A stretch of 64,000 nucleotides of DNA from Tautonia marina (GTDB lineage Bacteria; Planctomycetota; Planctomycetia; Isosphaerales; Isosphaeraceae). The notes below the pieces were generated by a model. The model did not search any database. It was given only the letters and a program-made list of their open reading frames with translations, and was not told the origin of the DNA. Both the position numbers and the translations under genes were made by a program. This document shows, piece after piece, positions 1 to 9,004 of this stretch. Where the stretch lies: contig NZ_WEZF01000017.1 in assembly GCF_009177065.1 (NCBI RefSeq), positions 118,050-182,049 on the forward strand, read 5' to 3'. How positions within the stretch are numbered: the first letter of the stretch is position 1; every line of letters begins with the position of its first letter.

Positions 1-437
1 AAGACAACCGGCACCAGCCCATCACACTGTTCCGGTTCGTAGAGCAAGGCGGGAATCCAGAAGCCGGGCAAGGCTTCGTACCGGAGCTTCCGAATCCGGT
101 AGCCGGGACCGCCCTCGATCGTGTCGAGCCATTCGACGCGGCACTCGGCATCACGCCACGACGCGGCCTCGCCGCGGAAGACGACCTGGTCGAGCACCTC
201 GGCGCGGATCTTGTCGGCGGCGGCTTGCCATTCGGCCTCGGTTGCGACCTCGGGCATTCGAGGGATTCGGGGTTCGACAAACTGGCGAACCTCTGTCATG
301 GTCGTGTCCCGTTCGAGGACCATGCGGCCGAGGGCCTCGGCCACCGCCTCGCGACTTGGTTCGTCCGCGTGAACGGGAGCGATTGATCCGGAGAAAACCA
401 CGATGGTGTAACACAGTCGGAGCGGGAAACTCGGCAT
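1..437 (-). CDS. Secreted alpha/beta hydrolase (acetyl-xylan-esterase/dienelactone-hydrolase-like), 3' part beyond window
   Basis: An open frame starts at ATG 437 and runs off the left edge without a stop, so only about 145 N-terminal residues are visible. The first ~24 residues look like a Sec signal peptide (hydrophobic VVFSGSIAPVHA, then DEPS). The rest contains an EWLDTIEGGPGYRIRKLRYE block followed by LPGFWIPALLYEP, which resembles the N-terminal strand region of planctomycete secreted hydrolases of the acetyl-xylan-esterase-like group. The nucleophile elbow and the rest of the catalytic triad lie outside the window. The function is therefore family resemblance only. Confidence 0.7.
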   Translation of the reverse strand, partial: MPSFPLRLCYTIVVFSGSIAPVHADEPSREAVAEALGRMVLERDTTMTEVRQFVEPRIPRMPEVATEAEWQAAADKIRAEVLDQVVFRGEAASWRDAECRVEWLDTIEGGPGYRIRKLRYEALPGFWIPALLYEPEQCDGLVPVV

Positions 438-644
438 GACGGCCCCTCGATGAAAACGGATGTCTGGCCAGAATTTCGGCCTCTCGGCCGCTATCGGCCT
501 TGAGTTCGGATGTCCCGACATCAAACCCGAACAGGAACGACTTCGCCAGCACGTACCGTCCGAAGTCCCATCGAGAGTAAGGTGAAATGAGTCGCTCGGC
601 CCGCAAACAGTGACTCTCGGAACAGGAAGAGTCTGGAGACCACA

Positions 645-1556
645 ATGATGCCGCTTCCTTTCATCCGTTTAATGATTCTCCTCGTATCCACGACCACGCC
701 GATGCTCCATGCGGGAGAATCCTCCGCGCCGATGGCTGAAACGCTTCGCGTGGCCGCCGTGCAACTGAGATCGACCCGAGGAATCGATGCCAATGTGGAT
801 CGAATGATTCAACATATGCAACATCTTAGTGAGGAAGGGGTCCAGGTCGCCGTTTTCCCGGAGTGCGCTGTGACGGGTTACTTTGAGGACGAGGCAACGG
901 AGGCGACGGCCGAGCAACTCGCCTCGGCCTGTCGAACAGCGGGGATCGCCGCGATTGTGGGAACCCCTTCTCGTGACGGCGAGGCGTTGTATAACTCAGC
1001 GGTCGTGATTGATTCGAAGGGGAACGTGATCGAGCGGTATCACAAGGTCCAGCTTGCGGAGCCCTGGCCAACGCCGGGAGATCACCTCTCGGTCTTTTCG
1101 ATCGAGGGGGTCCCCTGCTCGATCATCATTTGCCACGACGAGCGTTACCCGGAACTGGTGCGGTTGCCGGTCCTGGCCGGGGCTCGCGTGATCTTCTACC
1201 TCTCGCACGAGTCAGGCATCCGACAGGAGCGGAAGATTGACCCGTACCGGGCACAAATCCAGGCAAGAGCGGTCGAGAATTCCGTCTATGTTGTTCATGC
1301 CAATGCGCCGGCGAACGACGATCTGAGCGGATCGCACGGGCAGAGCAGGATCATTGATCCAATCGGCACGATTCTGGAGGAAGCGTCAATGTTTGACGAG
1401 GAAAGCGTTCGTGCAACCCTCGACCTTTCCCTCGCTTCGGCCGGCAATGCCTTGAGGAGCGTCACTCGAGGGCCGCTTAGCGAATGGTGGCGTGAGGGAA
1501 TACGCCAGGTTCGGATCATCGAGGCACCGCACGATTCATCGACCGAGGATCATTGA
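645..1556 (+). CDS. Carbon-nitrogen hydrolase (nitrilase superfamily)
   Basis: A 303-residue protein with the whole nitrilase fold. The catalytic triad is visible: Glu in VFPECAVTGY, Lys in RYHKVQLAEP and Cys in SIIICHDERYPE. Members hydrolyse non-peptide C-N bonds of amides, nitriles or carbamoyl groups; the substrate cannot be read here. The first ~25 residues are hydrophobic and end at MLHAGES, so export is possible. GGAG about 10 bases upstream supports ATG 645. It is a single-gene unit; a hairpin follows the stop. Confidence 0.85.
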   Translation: MMPLPFIRLMILLVSTTTPMLHAGESSAPMAETLRVAAVQLRSTRGIDANVDRMIQHMQHLSEEGVQVAVFPECAVTGYFEDEATEATAEQLASACRTAGIAAIVGTPSRDGEALYNSAVVIDSKGNVIERYHKVQLAEPWPTPGDHLSVFSIEGVPCSIIICHDERYPELVRLPVLAGARVIFYLSHESGIRQERKIDPYRAQIQARAVENSVYVVHANAPANDDLSGSHGQSRIIDPIGTILEEASMFDEESVRATLDLSLASAGNALRSVTRGPLSEWWREGIRQVRIIEAPHDSSTEDH

Positions 1557-1565
1557 GAATCAGGA

Positions 1566-1596
1566 GAGGCCGGTGCTTGTCAGACTGACCGGCCTC
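1566..1596. terminator. Bidirectional terminator-like hairpin
   Basis: A perfect 9-bp stem, GAGGCCGGT / ACCGGCCTC, with a 13-nt loop lies between the convergent nitrilase and 1615-1911 genes. A long T-run is absent, so Rho-independent action is only probable. Confidence 0.5.
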
Positions 1597-1614
1597 ACGG
1601 TCGTTCTCTCGAAT

Positions 1615-1911
1615 TTACGCGGCTTCGGCCTCGGCATCCTCCTCTTCCTGATATACGAGCAGATCGAGGCGACGGAACGACTCGTGGGTGACCTCGAAGG
1701 GTGCGCCATTGATGGCCCAGAGACGCTCAACCACTTCGTCGAGCTCCGTGTCGGGCTCATCCCACAGAACAAGGAACTGACCGTCACCTCGGGAATAGAC
1801 GTCGAGACCTAGGTCGTTGAGATAGCCTTCGATCTCATCGCTTCGAGCCGGATCGGCCGAAAACGTCCAGCGGATCAGGTCAATCGGAGGGGCGTCCTGT
1901 GTCTGACTCAT
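1615..1911 (-). CDS. Conserved small acidic protein, function unknown
   Basis: A 98-residue acidic protein with no signal peptide or membrane segment. It looks like one compact alpha/beta domain (IDLIRWTFSAD, then DGQFLVLWDEP, then PFEVTHESFRRLDLLVYQ) with an E/D/A-rich tail. I do not recognise a named family; it resembles small uncharacterised planctomycete proteins. It is convergent with the nitrilase gene. Confidence 0.65.
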   Translation of the reverse strand: MSQTQDAPPIDLIRWTFSADPARSDEIEGYLNDLGLDVYSRGDGQFLVLWDEPDTELDEVVERLWAINGAPFEVTHESFRRLDLLVYQEEEDAEAEAA

Positions 1912-2149
1912 TGATCGCCTCCTATTCGAGCCGGTTCACCGACAGAGTTGCAAGCGAACCATCGTCCCTGGAGGGGCCAGGAGACCGCGGTTCGTCCGAT
2001 AGGGTCGGAGTCAAACCGCCAAAGAAAGATCGGCAGGACCTGCGGTTGCGCTGGAACGAATCCTCAAGTGTCTGCGAAGATGCCTCGGAGAAGAGCCGCG
2101 GGGAGACCTCATCCGGCGGATCCCTCGGCCAGGTGCTGCGATGAGGGGA

Positions 2150-2605
2150 TCATGATCGAACCGCCTGGAGCGCCTGTTCAACCCGACCGTGATCGGTATC
2201 GCCCTGCAAGCCGTGCCAATCGCCTCGCAGCAGCAACAACGCTCGGCGTTCCTGCTCGATCTCGTGAGCCGTTCGAACCCCCATACGGCGGAACAGGGGC
2301 AACGGGGGGCACCACCCCTGAATGGCATGCTGGAGCAGAAAACCTGCCACCACCGTGGGCACGAGGTAATACCGGCGATCGACCAAGGAGCCCAGTGCCA
2401 TTCCCGCGAGGATGAGACTTGATGCGTTCGCTTCCAGCACGCGCTCAATGTCCCATTCGTCGTCGAGTTGACGCAGACGTCGATCGATCGCCCGAGGGCC
2501 AGCCGAAGCGAAGCGAAGGATCCGGGCCTCGGTCTGGCGCCGAATAGCCTCGTTAGTGAACTCAGGCGAGTGTTCGGGAACCCGGCTGACCGTGAAGGGG
2601 ATCAT
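2150..2605 (-). CDS. YgaP-like inner-membrane domain protein (DUF2892-type)
   Basis: About 151 residues from ATG 2605, chosen over an upstream ATG at 2707 because AAGGAG sits 8 bases before it. The N-terminal third is charged and helical (EAIRRQTEARILRFASAG, RAIDRRLRQLDDEWDIERVL). A two-helix membrane hairpin follows (SSLILAGMALGSLVDRRYYL, PTVVAGFLLQHAIQGWCP), then GWCPPLPLFRRMGVRT, a pattern typical of YgaP/rhodanese-associated membrane domains. No rhodanese domain is attached. Its neighbours (ArsR regulator, DsrE, rhodanese-DUF2892) point to sulfur or thiol metabolism by association. Confidence 0.7.
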   Translation of the reverse strand: MIPFTVSRVPEHSPEFTNEAIRRQTEARILRFASAGPRAIDRRLRQLDDEWDIERVLEANASSLILAGMALGSLVDRRYYLVPTVVAGFLLQHAIQGWCPPLPLFRRMGVRTAHEIEQERRALLLLRGDWHGLQGDTDHGRVEQALQAVRS

Positions 2606-3001
2606 GGAAAGCACTCCTTCAAAGCTCTCGGGGGAATCGGCCGGATCGACACCATCGCAGTCCCCGATTCGGCCCTCGACTTCCCAATCAAGACATGCGA
2701 TTCGCATGCCACGACCTACGGAACCACTGATCTGCTTGACGGCGAAGGGTGCGTACCGATACTTTGAAAGATGACGTCTCGCTCGTGAGGGGCGAGAGGC
2801 ACGGCTACGATCGCCCCGTCATGCCTTTGATGCGCATGGTGGGGTTTTTTCATGCCTGGGTCGGTAGCGTCTACGGCGAGGGTCGCCGTCATCTCGGACC
2901 GGGGGGAATTGTCCCCCCGGTCGTGGAGGACTTCGCCCCATGATTGTTCCACCACCATCGCGATTTGGAGGCCCCCGGGCGTTGCGCCTCGGGCCAGGGC
3001 A
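2606..3001. other. Non-coding stretch between YgaP-like and arsR-like genes
   Basis: I find no convincing gene here; the open frames lack a start signal and have no protein character. An imperfect GC-rich hairpin near 2968-2994 just downstream of the arsR-like stop could end its transcript. Nothing else stands out. Confidence 0.4.
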
Positions 3002-3361
3002 TCAGGCCCCATCCCCACCGCTCCAGCCCGAGAGCAGGGTCTTCTGACGAGCGACGGCCTGCTGAGCATCCTGAACGATCGTCTCACAGACAAGCTTGCA
3101 AAGGCGATCGACCAGCGGGTCGTCGAGTCGGTAGAAGACCTGCAACCCCTGTTTGCGACGGGTCACCAACCCGGCATCTGCGAGCAATTTCAGATGCTTG
3201 GAGACGTTTGCCTGATTCCGCCCTGTTTCCTCAACGACCTGGGTGACATTCCGCTCTCCTTGCATCAAGGCGCGGAGGATCGCCAGACGGGTCGGATCGG
3301 CCAGCATCCGAAACTTCTCAGCCATCAGATCGAGGAACGCATCGGGAATGGTGGCAGGCAT
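3002..3361 (-). CDS. ArsR/SmtB-family winged-helix repressor
   Basis: A 119-residue winged-helix regulator: LADPTRLAILRALMQGERNV (helices 1-2), TGRNQANVSKHLKLLADAGL (recognition helix) and the wing TRRKQGLQVFYRLDDP. The classic ELCVCDL metal-binding cysteines of helix 3 are absent; C-terminal cysteines in LCKLVCET could sense metal or thiol redox state. It is divergent from the His-rich gene at 3487, so it probably represses that promoter and the following DsrE and rhodanese genes. Confidence 0.85.
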   Translation of the reverse strand: MPATIPDAFLDLMAEKFRMLADPTRLAILRALMQGERNVTQVVEETGRNQANVSKHLKLLADAGLVTRRKQGLQVFYRLDDPLVDRLCKLVCETIVQDAQQAVARQKTLLSGWSGGDGA

Positions 3362-3365
3362 GGAC

Positions 3366-3397
3366 TTGACTGTTCAACTGATTTGGAATATAGTCAA
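3366..3397. promoter_or_regulatory. Candidate ArsR operator in the divergent promoter region
   Basis: TTGACT (3366-3371) and AGTCAA (3392-3397) form an inverted repeat directly upstream of the arsR-like start, in an AT-richer stretch between the divergent genes. The position fits an autoregulatory operator; the arms are short, so this is tentative. Confidence 0.35.
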
Positions 3398-3486
3398 TCG
3401 GTCGCGTGGAAGTATTGTAGCACGGCGATCGGTTGGGGGAAGGTGTTCGAGACGGTTCGAAATTGTAAGTACAGGAGCACCGGGCG

Positions 3487-4161
3487 ATGAGACACCTAGC
3501 GATCGCGGTTGCGGCGTTGATGATCGGACCTCCGGGAGCGATGGCACAGCACGACCACGGCTCCCATGAGGGGCAGCAGCAGCGAGGCCCCGAAAGGTGC
3601 CAGGGCCGATGCGGACATGGTCCGGGTCACGGTGCGGGCCGAGGATTCGGTCACGGTGCAGGCCGAGGGGCAAGGCATGGCACAGGTCATGGAGCAGTAC
3701 AGGACGCGGAGCCGAGGCCCGGAGTCGGCAGCGGCCACGGTCCTGGCATGTCGGACGTGGAACATGGAAACATCCAGGCACTGCTGAGTGCTCATCAATC
3801 GATTACGAGAACGGTGGAGGAGATTGAGGGCGGGGTGAAGACGAAGACGGTTACGGATCGTCCCGAGCTGGTCACCTCGCTTCAGGAGCATGTTCGGCAG
3901 ATGTCGAAGCGGCTGGAGACGGGTCGTCAGGTCCGGGTTTGGGACCCGCTATTTCGCGAGATTTTTGCTCATGCCGATGAGATCACTCTGACCTGGACAA
4001 ATCTCGAGAATGGGATCGAGGTCATCGAAACGAGTGAGAACCCTGACGTGGTTCCCTTGATTCGTGCCCATGCGAAGAAGGTCAACAGTTTTGTCGCCGA
4101 AGGCCACAAGGCGGCCCGCCCCCCGTGGGCAGGTGGCCGGGGTCGAGGGCAACGACCGTAA
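3487..4161 (+). CDS. Secreted His/Gly-rich protein, putative metal-binding
   Basis: A 224-residue protein. Residues 1-20 form a signal peptide ending AMAQ. Residues ~21-90 are a low-complexity His/Gly/Arg tract (HDHGSHEG, then many HG and GHG repeats) with two Cys, suited to binding divalent metals. Residues ~95-205 form a helical domain (SIKRT-like start, QEHVRQMSKRLETGRQVRVW, DPLFREIFAHADEITLTW, LIRAHAKKVNSFVAEG) seen in exported planctomycete proteins of unknown role. It is the first gene of a row with DsrE and rhodanese genes and opposite the ArsR-like gene, so metal- or sulfide-responsive expression is likely. Confidence 0.7.
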   Translation: MRHLAIAVAALMIGPPGAMAQHDHGSHEGQQQRGPERCQGRCGHGPGHGAGRGFGHGAGRGARHGTGHGAVQDAEPRPGVGSGHGPGMSDVEHGNIQALLSAHQSITRTVEEIEGGVKTKTVTDRPELVTSLQEHVRQMSKRLETGRQVRVWDPLFREIFAHADEITLTWTNLENGIEVIETSENPDVVPLIRAHAKKVNSFVAEGHKAARPPWAGGRGRGQRP

Positions 4162-4241
4162 TGCGCGTTTCGCGTCGGGATACCGGTCGATCGAGACCCT
4201 TTGATCGACCACGTGATCAACCTGAATGAGGAGACCGTTTC

Positions 4242-4682
4242 ATGACATCCAGGATTGCCTGGGCCGCCCTGGCCCTGATTGGTGTCGGCGTGGTGCTCAG
4301 TCAGACCGGCTCCCGAGCGGACGACAGGGAGACCTCGGAGTCGCTCCGGGTGCTGGTGCACATGAACTTTGCCGACACCGGGCGGCAAGGCCAGGGCATG
4401 AAAAATATTTCAAGAATCCTGGAAGCTGATCCCACCGCTCGGGTTGTAGTCGTCTGCCACAGCGGGGGGATCAATGTCGTGGAGGCGGTTCGAACGGATC
4501 ACGCCGAGGCGATCGCATCGTTGATTGATCGCGGGGTGACCTTTGTCGCTTGCGAGAACACCATGAAGCGCAACGGGATCACGAAAGACGATCTGATTTC
4601 GGGAGTCGGGACCGTGCCGTCCGGAGCGGTCGAGGTGGTTCGTCGTCAGCAATTTGACGGGTTCGCATATTTCAGACCCTGA
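4242..4682 (+). CDS. Exported DsrE-family protein
   Basis: 146 residues; ~1-27 is a signal peptide (AWAALALIGVGVVLSQ, ending SRAD). The rest is a DsrE/DsrF-like fold: LRVLVHMNFAD, RVVVVCHSGGINVV, a helix, then GVTFVACENTMKRNGI with the conserved Cys position of this superfamily, and GAVEVVRRQQFDGFAYFRP at the end. DsrE proteins carry or sense sulfur; exported versions are common next to rhodaneses. GAGGAG lies 11 bases before the ATG. It is probably co-transcribed with 3487-4161 and 4740-5294. Confidence 0.8.
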   Translation: MTSRIAWAALALIGVGVVLSQTGSRADDRETSESLRVLVHMNFADTGRQGQGMKNISRILEADPTARVVVVCHSGGINVVEAVRTDHAEAIASLIDRGVTFVACENTMKRNGITKDDLISGVGTVPSGAVEVVRRQQFDGFAYFRP

Positions 4683-4739
4683 GCGGGGATGATCTTCACT
4701 AAGACTCCTGGGTGATCGATCCGGGAAGGAGACGATTTG

Positions 4740-5294
4740 ATGAGCGTTGCCACCATTTCTCCGAAAGAACTGGAAGAACGGCGCAAGCAAGGTCAGCCGG
4801 TGGATCTGGTCGACGTGCGCACCCCGGTTGAGTTCCGTGAGGTTCACGCCGAACCGGCACGACTGGTGCCACTCGATCAGCTTGAGCCGAAGTCTGTGAT
4901 GGACAGTCGTAACGGCTCTCGAAATGAACCGCTGTACCTGATCTGCCGAACTGGCAATCGGGCTCAGAAAGCGGCCGAGAAGTTTGTCGCGGCCGGTTAC
5001 GAGAAGGTCGTGAATGTCGAAGGCGGCACGCAGGCCTGGGAAGCTGCCGGATTACCGGTGGTTCGGGGCAAGAAAGCGATCTCGCTGGAGCGTCAGGTTC
5101 GGATCGCAGCCGGGACACTGGTCGCGATCGGCACTGCGCTTGGGGCGTTCGTCAATCCGTGGTTCCTGGTCATCCCGGGATTCGTCGGCGCGGGTCTCGT
5201 GTTCGCAGGGATCACCGATACCTGTGGCATGGGAATGATGCTCGCAAAGATGCCCTGGAACCGGGTCGGCTGCGACACTTCCTGCGCGAAGTAA
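4740..5294 (+). CDS. Rhodanese with C-terminal membrane hairpin (YgaP-like)
   Basis: 184 residues. Residues ~5-105 are a rhodanese domain (VDLVDVRTPVEFREVHAEPA) with the active-site loop CRTGNR, whose Cys carries persulfide sulfur. Residues ~118-165 form two membrane helices of DUF2892 type (LVAIGTALGAFVNPWFLVIPG, GAGLVFAGITDTCGMGMMLA). This is the E. coli YgaP layout, an inner-membrane sulfurtransferase. A TTG three bases upstream is in frame; ATG 4740 with GGAAGGAG-like bases upstream is preferred. It ends the ArsR/DsrE group. Confidence 0.88.
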   Translation: MSVATISPKELEERRKQGQPVDLVDVRTPVEFREVHAEPARLVPLDQLEPKSVMDSRNGSRNEPLYLICRTGNRAQKAAEKFVAAGYEKVVNVEGGTQAWEAAGLPVVRGKKAISLERQVRIAAGTLVAIGTALGAFVNPWFLVIPGFVGAGLVFAGITDTCGMGMMLAKMPWNRVGCDTSCAK

Positions 5295-5446
5295 GTTGAC
5301 CCGTCACAATAATCGATTCGGATGTGGGCCAACCAAGGGCGGGTGTCCCACTTCAAGAATTGAGCAATAAATTCTGGTCAGACTTCACGCCTCCGAATGG
5401 GCCGGCCGATCGCCTGGAACAACAACGGGGCGGCCCGTTCGGTCGA

Positions 5447-6808
5447 TCATTGCTTGGCTTCAAGGTAGCCGAGTTCGGTGAGAAACGCGTCCATCCTTGC
5501 CGTCGTCCGATCGCGCCAGGGGGGGCGGTTGAAGAAGCCGTGCCCCTGGCCTTCGGCAAGAAACAGCGAAGCCAGAACGCCAACCTCGGTCGCTCGATCC
5601 AGGAATTCACGTCCCTGGTCGATCAGCCGATCCTCGTTTCCGTAGAACAAGAGGGTCGGCGGAGATGTTGAATCAAGATGCAAGGTCGGTGAAATGCGAC
5701 GGCCGATCGCGTCATCATTACCGATGCGCTCCATGAGCTGGGGCTGGCCGTCGAATCTCAGGACGGGATTGAATAAGACGAGGGCAGCGGGGCGAGAGGG
5801 TTCCGGGGCACCCTCGACAGCCGGACTCAAGGCTGTGCAGGCTGCGAGGTGACCACCGGCCGATCCTCCGGAAGAGATGAGTCGATCGGGGTCGATCCCG
5901 AGTTCGTTGGCGTGATCGGTGAGCCATCGAACGGCGGCGAAGGCATCGTCCACGCAATCCTTAGGGGTCACTTCCTGGCGAGACTTGACGCGATAGTCGG
6001 CCCGGGCGGCGACGATCCCCCGTTGGGCAAGGTACTCGGCCTGGGGCTCGAACTGGGCAATGCTGCCGTTGGTCCAGCCACCGCCAAAGAAGAAGACGAT
6101 CGCCGGCCGGTGATCGGTCGGTTCCCATCCGCTTGGGAAGTGAATCACCATCTCCAGAGGACCGTGTTCCGTCTCGGTGTAGGTAAAGGTCCGGGTGGAG
6201 GGCTCCTTGAGTCTCGCGGATTCAACCCCGATCGAGGCGACTTCCAGAGTGAAGCTTCCCGACTTCTTGTCGCTGAGGGTGATTCCGATCGACGTCACCC
6301 GCTTGGGATCCACTGGGCCCGCTCCAGGGACGGGACGACCGAAGGAGTTCGCGACAAACGCCTGGATCGGCACGCGAACGTCGATCCACTTGCCGGCGAC
6401 GGTCGGCATCGGAGCGCGGTAGGAGTAGGCGATCCGAGTGGTCGGGACGTAGAGATTCAGTAGGTACTCGCGACCGTCTCCCCGAACGCGAAGGACGATG
6501 ACATCGTCCGGTCCAAGATTCATCTGACCCGGAACGGAACGGATCGAGGCGAACCCGCCGTTGTTCTCCAGAGAGAGGGTCCCGAAAAATCTCAGGACCC
6601 CTTCCTCGGAGATCCGGAACGATCCCTCGGAAACTCCTCCCATCACTCCGTCGTTCACGCTTCGCCACGCGGCCGATGCATCGGCCTGGGAGAAGTTGAA
6701 CAAGGGGCGAATCGTGTGGCCGTCCTCGTCCTCGGTGGTTGGTTGAGAGCCAAGTCCCACCGAGCTGGTCAGCATCGCGACGAGAAACCAACAGGCTGTA
6801 CGTGTCAT
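5447..6808 (-). CDS. Secreted CIA30-domain plus alpha/beta-hydrolase (esterase) fusion
   Basis: 453 residues. 1-20 is a signal peptide. Residues ~35-205 are a CIA30/galactose-binding-like beta-sandwich (WRSVNDGVMGGVSEG is the hallmark stretch). Residues ~215-450 are a BD-FAE/esterase-type alpha/beta hydrolase: oxyanion segment FFFGGGWTNG, nucleophile elbow SSGGSAGGHLA (Ser), acid in FYGNEDRLID (Asp) and His in GQGHGFFNR. It likely acts on acylated carbohydrate outside the cytoplasm, consistent with the adjacent sulfatase. The intact triad supports an active enzyme; the substrate is unknown. Confidence 0.88.
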   Translation of the reverse strand: MTRTACWFLVAMLTSSVGLGSQPTTEDEDGHTIRPLFNFSQADASAAWRSVNDGVMGGVSEGSFRISEEGVLRFFGTLSLENNGGFASIRSVPGQMNLGPDDVIVLRVRGDGREYLLNLYVPTTRIAYSYRAPMPTVAGKWIDVRVPIQAFVANSFGRPVPGAGPVDPKRVTSIGITLSDKKSGSFTLEVASIGVESARLKEPSTRTFTYTETEHGPLEMVIHFPSGWEPTDHRPAIVFFFGGGWTNGSIAQFEPQAEYLAQRGIVAARADYRVKSRQEVTPKDCVDDAFAAVRWLTDHANELGIDPDRLISSGGSAGGHLAACTALSPAVEGAPEPSRPAALVLFNPVLRFDGQPQLMERIGNDDAIGRRISPTLHLDSTSPPTLLFYGNEDRLIDQGREFLDRATEVGVLASLFLAEGQGHGFFNRPPWRDRTTARMDAFLTELGYLEAKQ

Positions 6809-6925
6809 GCCAATCGGGCCCCTTTGGGGTTCGGTTCCGGGCGTCGAGCGAAGCGCCTGTGCGTTCGATACATAGCTTGCCCCGCTTCGATTGTGGACAC
6901 GAGCCCGCCAAAGGTCAAAAGGCGG

Positions 6926-8425
6926 TCAGGGATTGGCCAGGTAGGCAGGATTCGGCTCGGGCATCTGGGCATCGACACGGGCTCGCCAGTCAATCAGCTG
7001 CTGGTGCAGCTCAGCCGTCCGTTCGGGCTGTGCTGAGGCGAGATTTTCGAGCTCGCCGGGATCCCTGGCCAGGTTGTAGAGTTCGAGTCGACCGTCTTCA
7101 AAATATTCCAGCAGCTTCCAGTTACCGGCTCGAATGGCACCAACGGGTGTTGTGGTCGGGTAATCATGGGGAAAGTGCCAGTAGAGCGCATCGTGCCCAG
7201 CCCATGCCGACGGTTCATCATCGAGCAGAGGGACGAGGCTTTTCCCATCGAGTTCCTCAATCAGCTCCGGTTCCACCGCTACGCCGGCAACGTCGAGAAA
7301 AGTCGGGAACAGGTCCATGAGCGTGACCGGAGTGTCAATCACTGCCTCGTTCGCCGCACCACCCGGCAGACGGATGATGAGCGGCACGCGGATGCCCCCT
7401 TCATAGAGTGACCCTTTGCCGGATCGGAGCGGATGATTGGTGGTGACCGGAACTCCACGGTAATCGTTGATGTAACCACCGTTATCGGAAACGACAACCA
7501 CCAGCGTGTTTTGCGCAATTTCAAGCCGATCCAGACCGGCGAGCAGTTTGCCAACATTCTCGTCGACCGTCTGGACCATGGCGGCATACGTCGGGTTCTG
7601 GTGCTGGTCATCGGGGGAGCGTCGTTTCTGGTAGTATGCAACGAGTTCGGGTTTGGCCTCGATGGGAGTATGTACGGCGTAGTAGTTCACGCTGAGAAAG
7701 ACGGGCTGATCGCCTGCGGCTTCGAGAATTTTCAAGGCTTCCTCGGTGAGCCGATCCGTCAGGTATTCTCCCGGTTTTCCCCAAGGTAGCCCCGGAACGT
7801 ATCGGTATTCCTCGGTATTCGACCATCGCCCATGATACGGGAAAAAGAAGGTAGGAGGCGCTCCCCAGTGGGTGCCGCCAACGTTGAGGTCGAATCCCTG
7901 AGTCTCGGGATAATGGCTTGAGTCTCCCAGGTGCCACTTGCCAACGTGGGCCGTCAGATACCCTGCCGGACGGAGCCACTCGGCCAGGGTTCGCTCGTGA
8001 TGTGGCAGGTCCGCTCGGGTCACCGGTGGAAGAAGCGGCCGGTTGTTGAGGGACGACCGTTGGCGGGCTGCCTCGGACCAGACCGTCATGTGCAGCCTGG
8101 CCGGATGCTTACCAGTCATGATTGCAGCGCGAGATGGAGTGCAGACCGGCGCCGCATAGGCCGCCGAGAAACGCCCCCCCTGCTCTGCGAGGCGGTCGAG
8201 GTGCGGTGTCTCGTGCAGATCAGCCCCGTAACAGCCAAGATCGGACCAGCCCAGGTCGTCGATCACCACAAGCAAGAGGTTGGGTGGTCGCTCGGTGGAC
8301 ACGTCATCCGCGTTCACTGTTCGCGTCTTGACCCCGCCGAGCACAATCGCCAGAAACGGACCCGCCCATGAAACCCACAAACGAACCCTTAAATCAACGA
8401 AAAGAGTTGTTTTCGAATCTTTCAT
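6926..8425 (-). CDS. Secreted arylsulfatase (type I, formylglycine)
   Basis: 499 residues. A hydrophobic stretch at ~15-32 is a long signal peptide or anchor. The sulfatase core starts PPNLLLVVIDDLGWSDLGCY (metal-binding Asp pair) and carries the modification signature CTPSRAAIMTGKHPAR, whose Cys is converted to formylglycine. Further motifs are GKWHLGD and VVVSDNGGYIND. The C-terminal region around LMDLFPTFLDVAG and RAGNWKLLEYFEDG is typical of the arylsulfatase A group. Planctomycetes use such enzymes on sulfated polysaccharides. The hydrolase gene downstream on the same strand could act on the same glycan. Confidence 0.93.
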   Translation of the reverse strand: MKDSKTTLFVDLRVRLWVSWAGPFLAIVLGGVKTRTVNADDVSTERPPNLLLVVIDDLGWSDLGCYGADLHETPHLDRLAEQGGRFSAAYAAPVCTPSRAAIMTGKHPARLHMTVWSEAARQRSSLNNRPLLPPVTRADLPHHERTLAEWLRPAGYLTAHVGKWHLGDSSHYPETQGFDLNVGGTHWGAPPTFFFPYHGRWSNTEEYRYVPGLPWGKPGEYLTDRLTEEALKILEAAGDQPVFLSVNYYAVHTPIEAKPELVAYYQKRRSPDDQHQNPTYAAMVQTVDENVGKLLAGLDRLEIAQNTLVVVVSDNGGYINDYRGVPVTTNHPLRSGKGSLYEGGIRVPLIIRLPGGAANEAVIDTPVTLMDLFPTFLDVAGVAVEPELIEELDGKSLVPLLDDEPSAWAGHDALYWHFPHDYPTTTPVGAIRAGNWKLLEYFEDGRLELYNLARDPGELENLASAQPERTAELHQQLIDWRARVDAQMPEPNPAYLANP

Positions 8426-8476
8426 GAGCCCATGTCCCTGAACATTTTGATTGAGACTCTTAGTGGCCCTGGACGA

Positions 8477-8683
8477 TTAGAGCGAGATCGGTCGTTTCAA
8501 GATCAAGATCGCGGCGTTCAGATCACCAAGGACGCAAACCAGTTCCCATCCTTCCTGGCCGAGCACCTGAAGATTCGCTTCGATGTCACTGGCTTCCGAA
8601 GCAAGATCACCCGGCGTTTCTTCGCTCCATCCCCGCTCGTGACGGACGGTTCGATATTCCCACTGGTGTTGAATTCCGGTCAT
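8477..8683 (-). CDS. Small DUF4177-like protein
   Basis: 68 residues from ATG 8683 (CAGGAG six bases upstream; an in-frame ATG at 8701 is less likely). The pattern HQWEYRTVR near the N-terminus and LQVLGQEGWELVCVLGD in the middle match the DUF4177 hallmark (short beta sheet with GWELV). The function is unknown. It lies just upstream of the sulfatase on the same strand. Confidence 0.7.
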   Translation of the reverse strand: MTGIQHQWEYRTVRHERGWSEETPGDLASEASDIEANLQVLGQEGWELVCVLGDLNAAILILKRPISL

Positions 8684-8701
8684 GGTCGGCTCCTGGAACA
8701 A

Positions 8702-9004
8702 TTGAGGACGATCTCAAGGGTCACCCCCCTTTCGCAGAGAGTACTCCCAAAACGGAGGCAACGGCAACGACTCGGCGACCAGGTGATTGCAAGAAGCGGC
8801 GTTGTCGAACATCCTTGATTCAAGTGCGGACTTTGCTGAGGGCTGCGAACTGCGTTCCTCACTGAGTCTGAACTCCAGGAACTGTTGGGGAGCTACTGAG
8901 ATCACTGGAAATTGAGCGGTAGAGCGCACGATACCGCCATGTCCCAGCCTCATCCGGCTCAATCAGACCTTTCTCAACGACTCTGCTGACCGGAGACGCA
9001 TCCT
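8702..9004. other. Intergenic, divergent promoter region
   Basis: No gene or repeat seen. It separates the leftward sulfatase group from the rightward hydrolase, so promoters of both should be here; no convincing -35/-10 pair was found. Confidence 0.3.

Noticed and set aside
5849..6463. 204-codon plus-strand frame
   Set aside because: Antisense to the CIA30-esterase gene with full catalytic triad.
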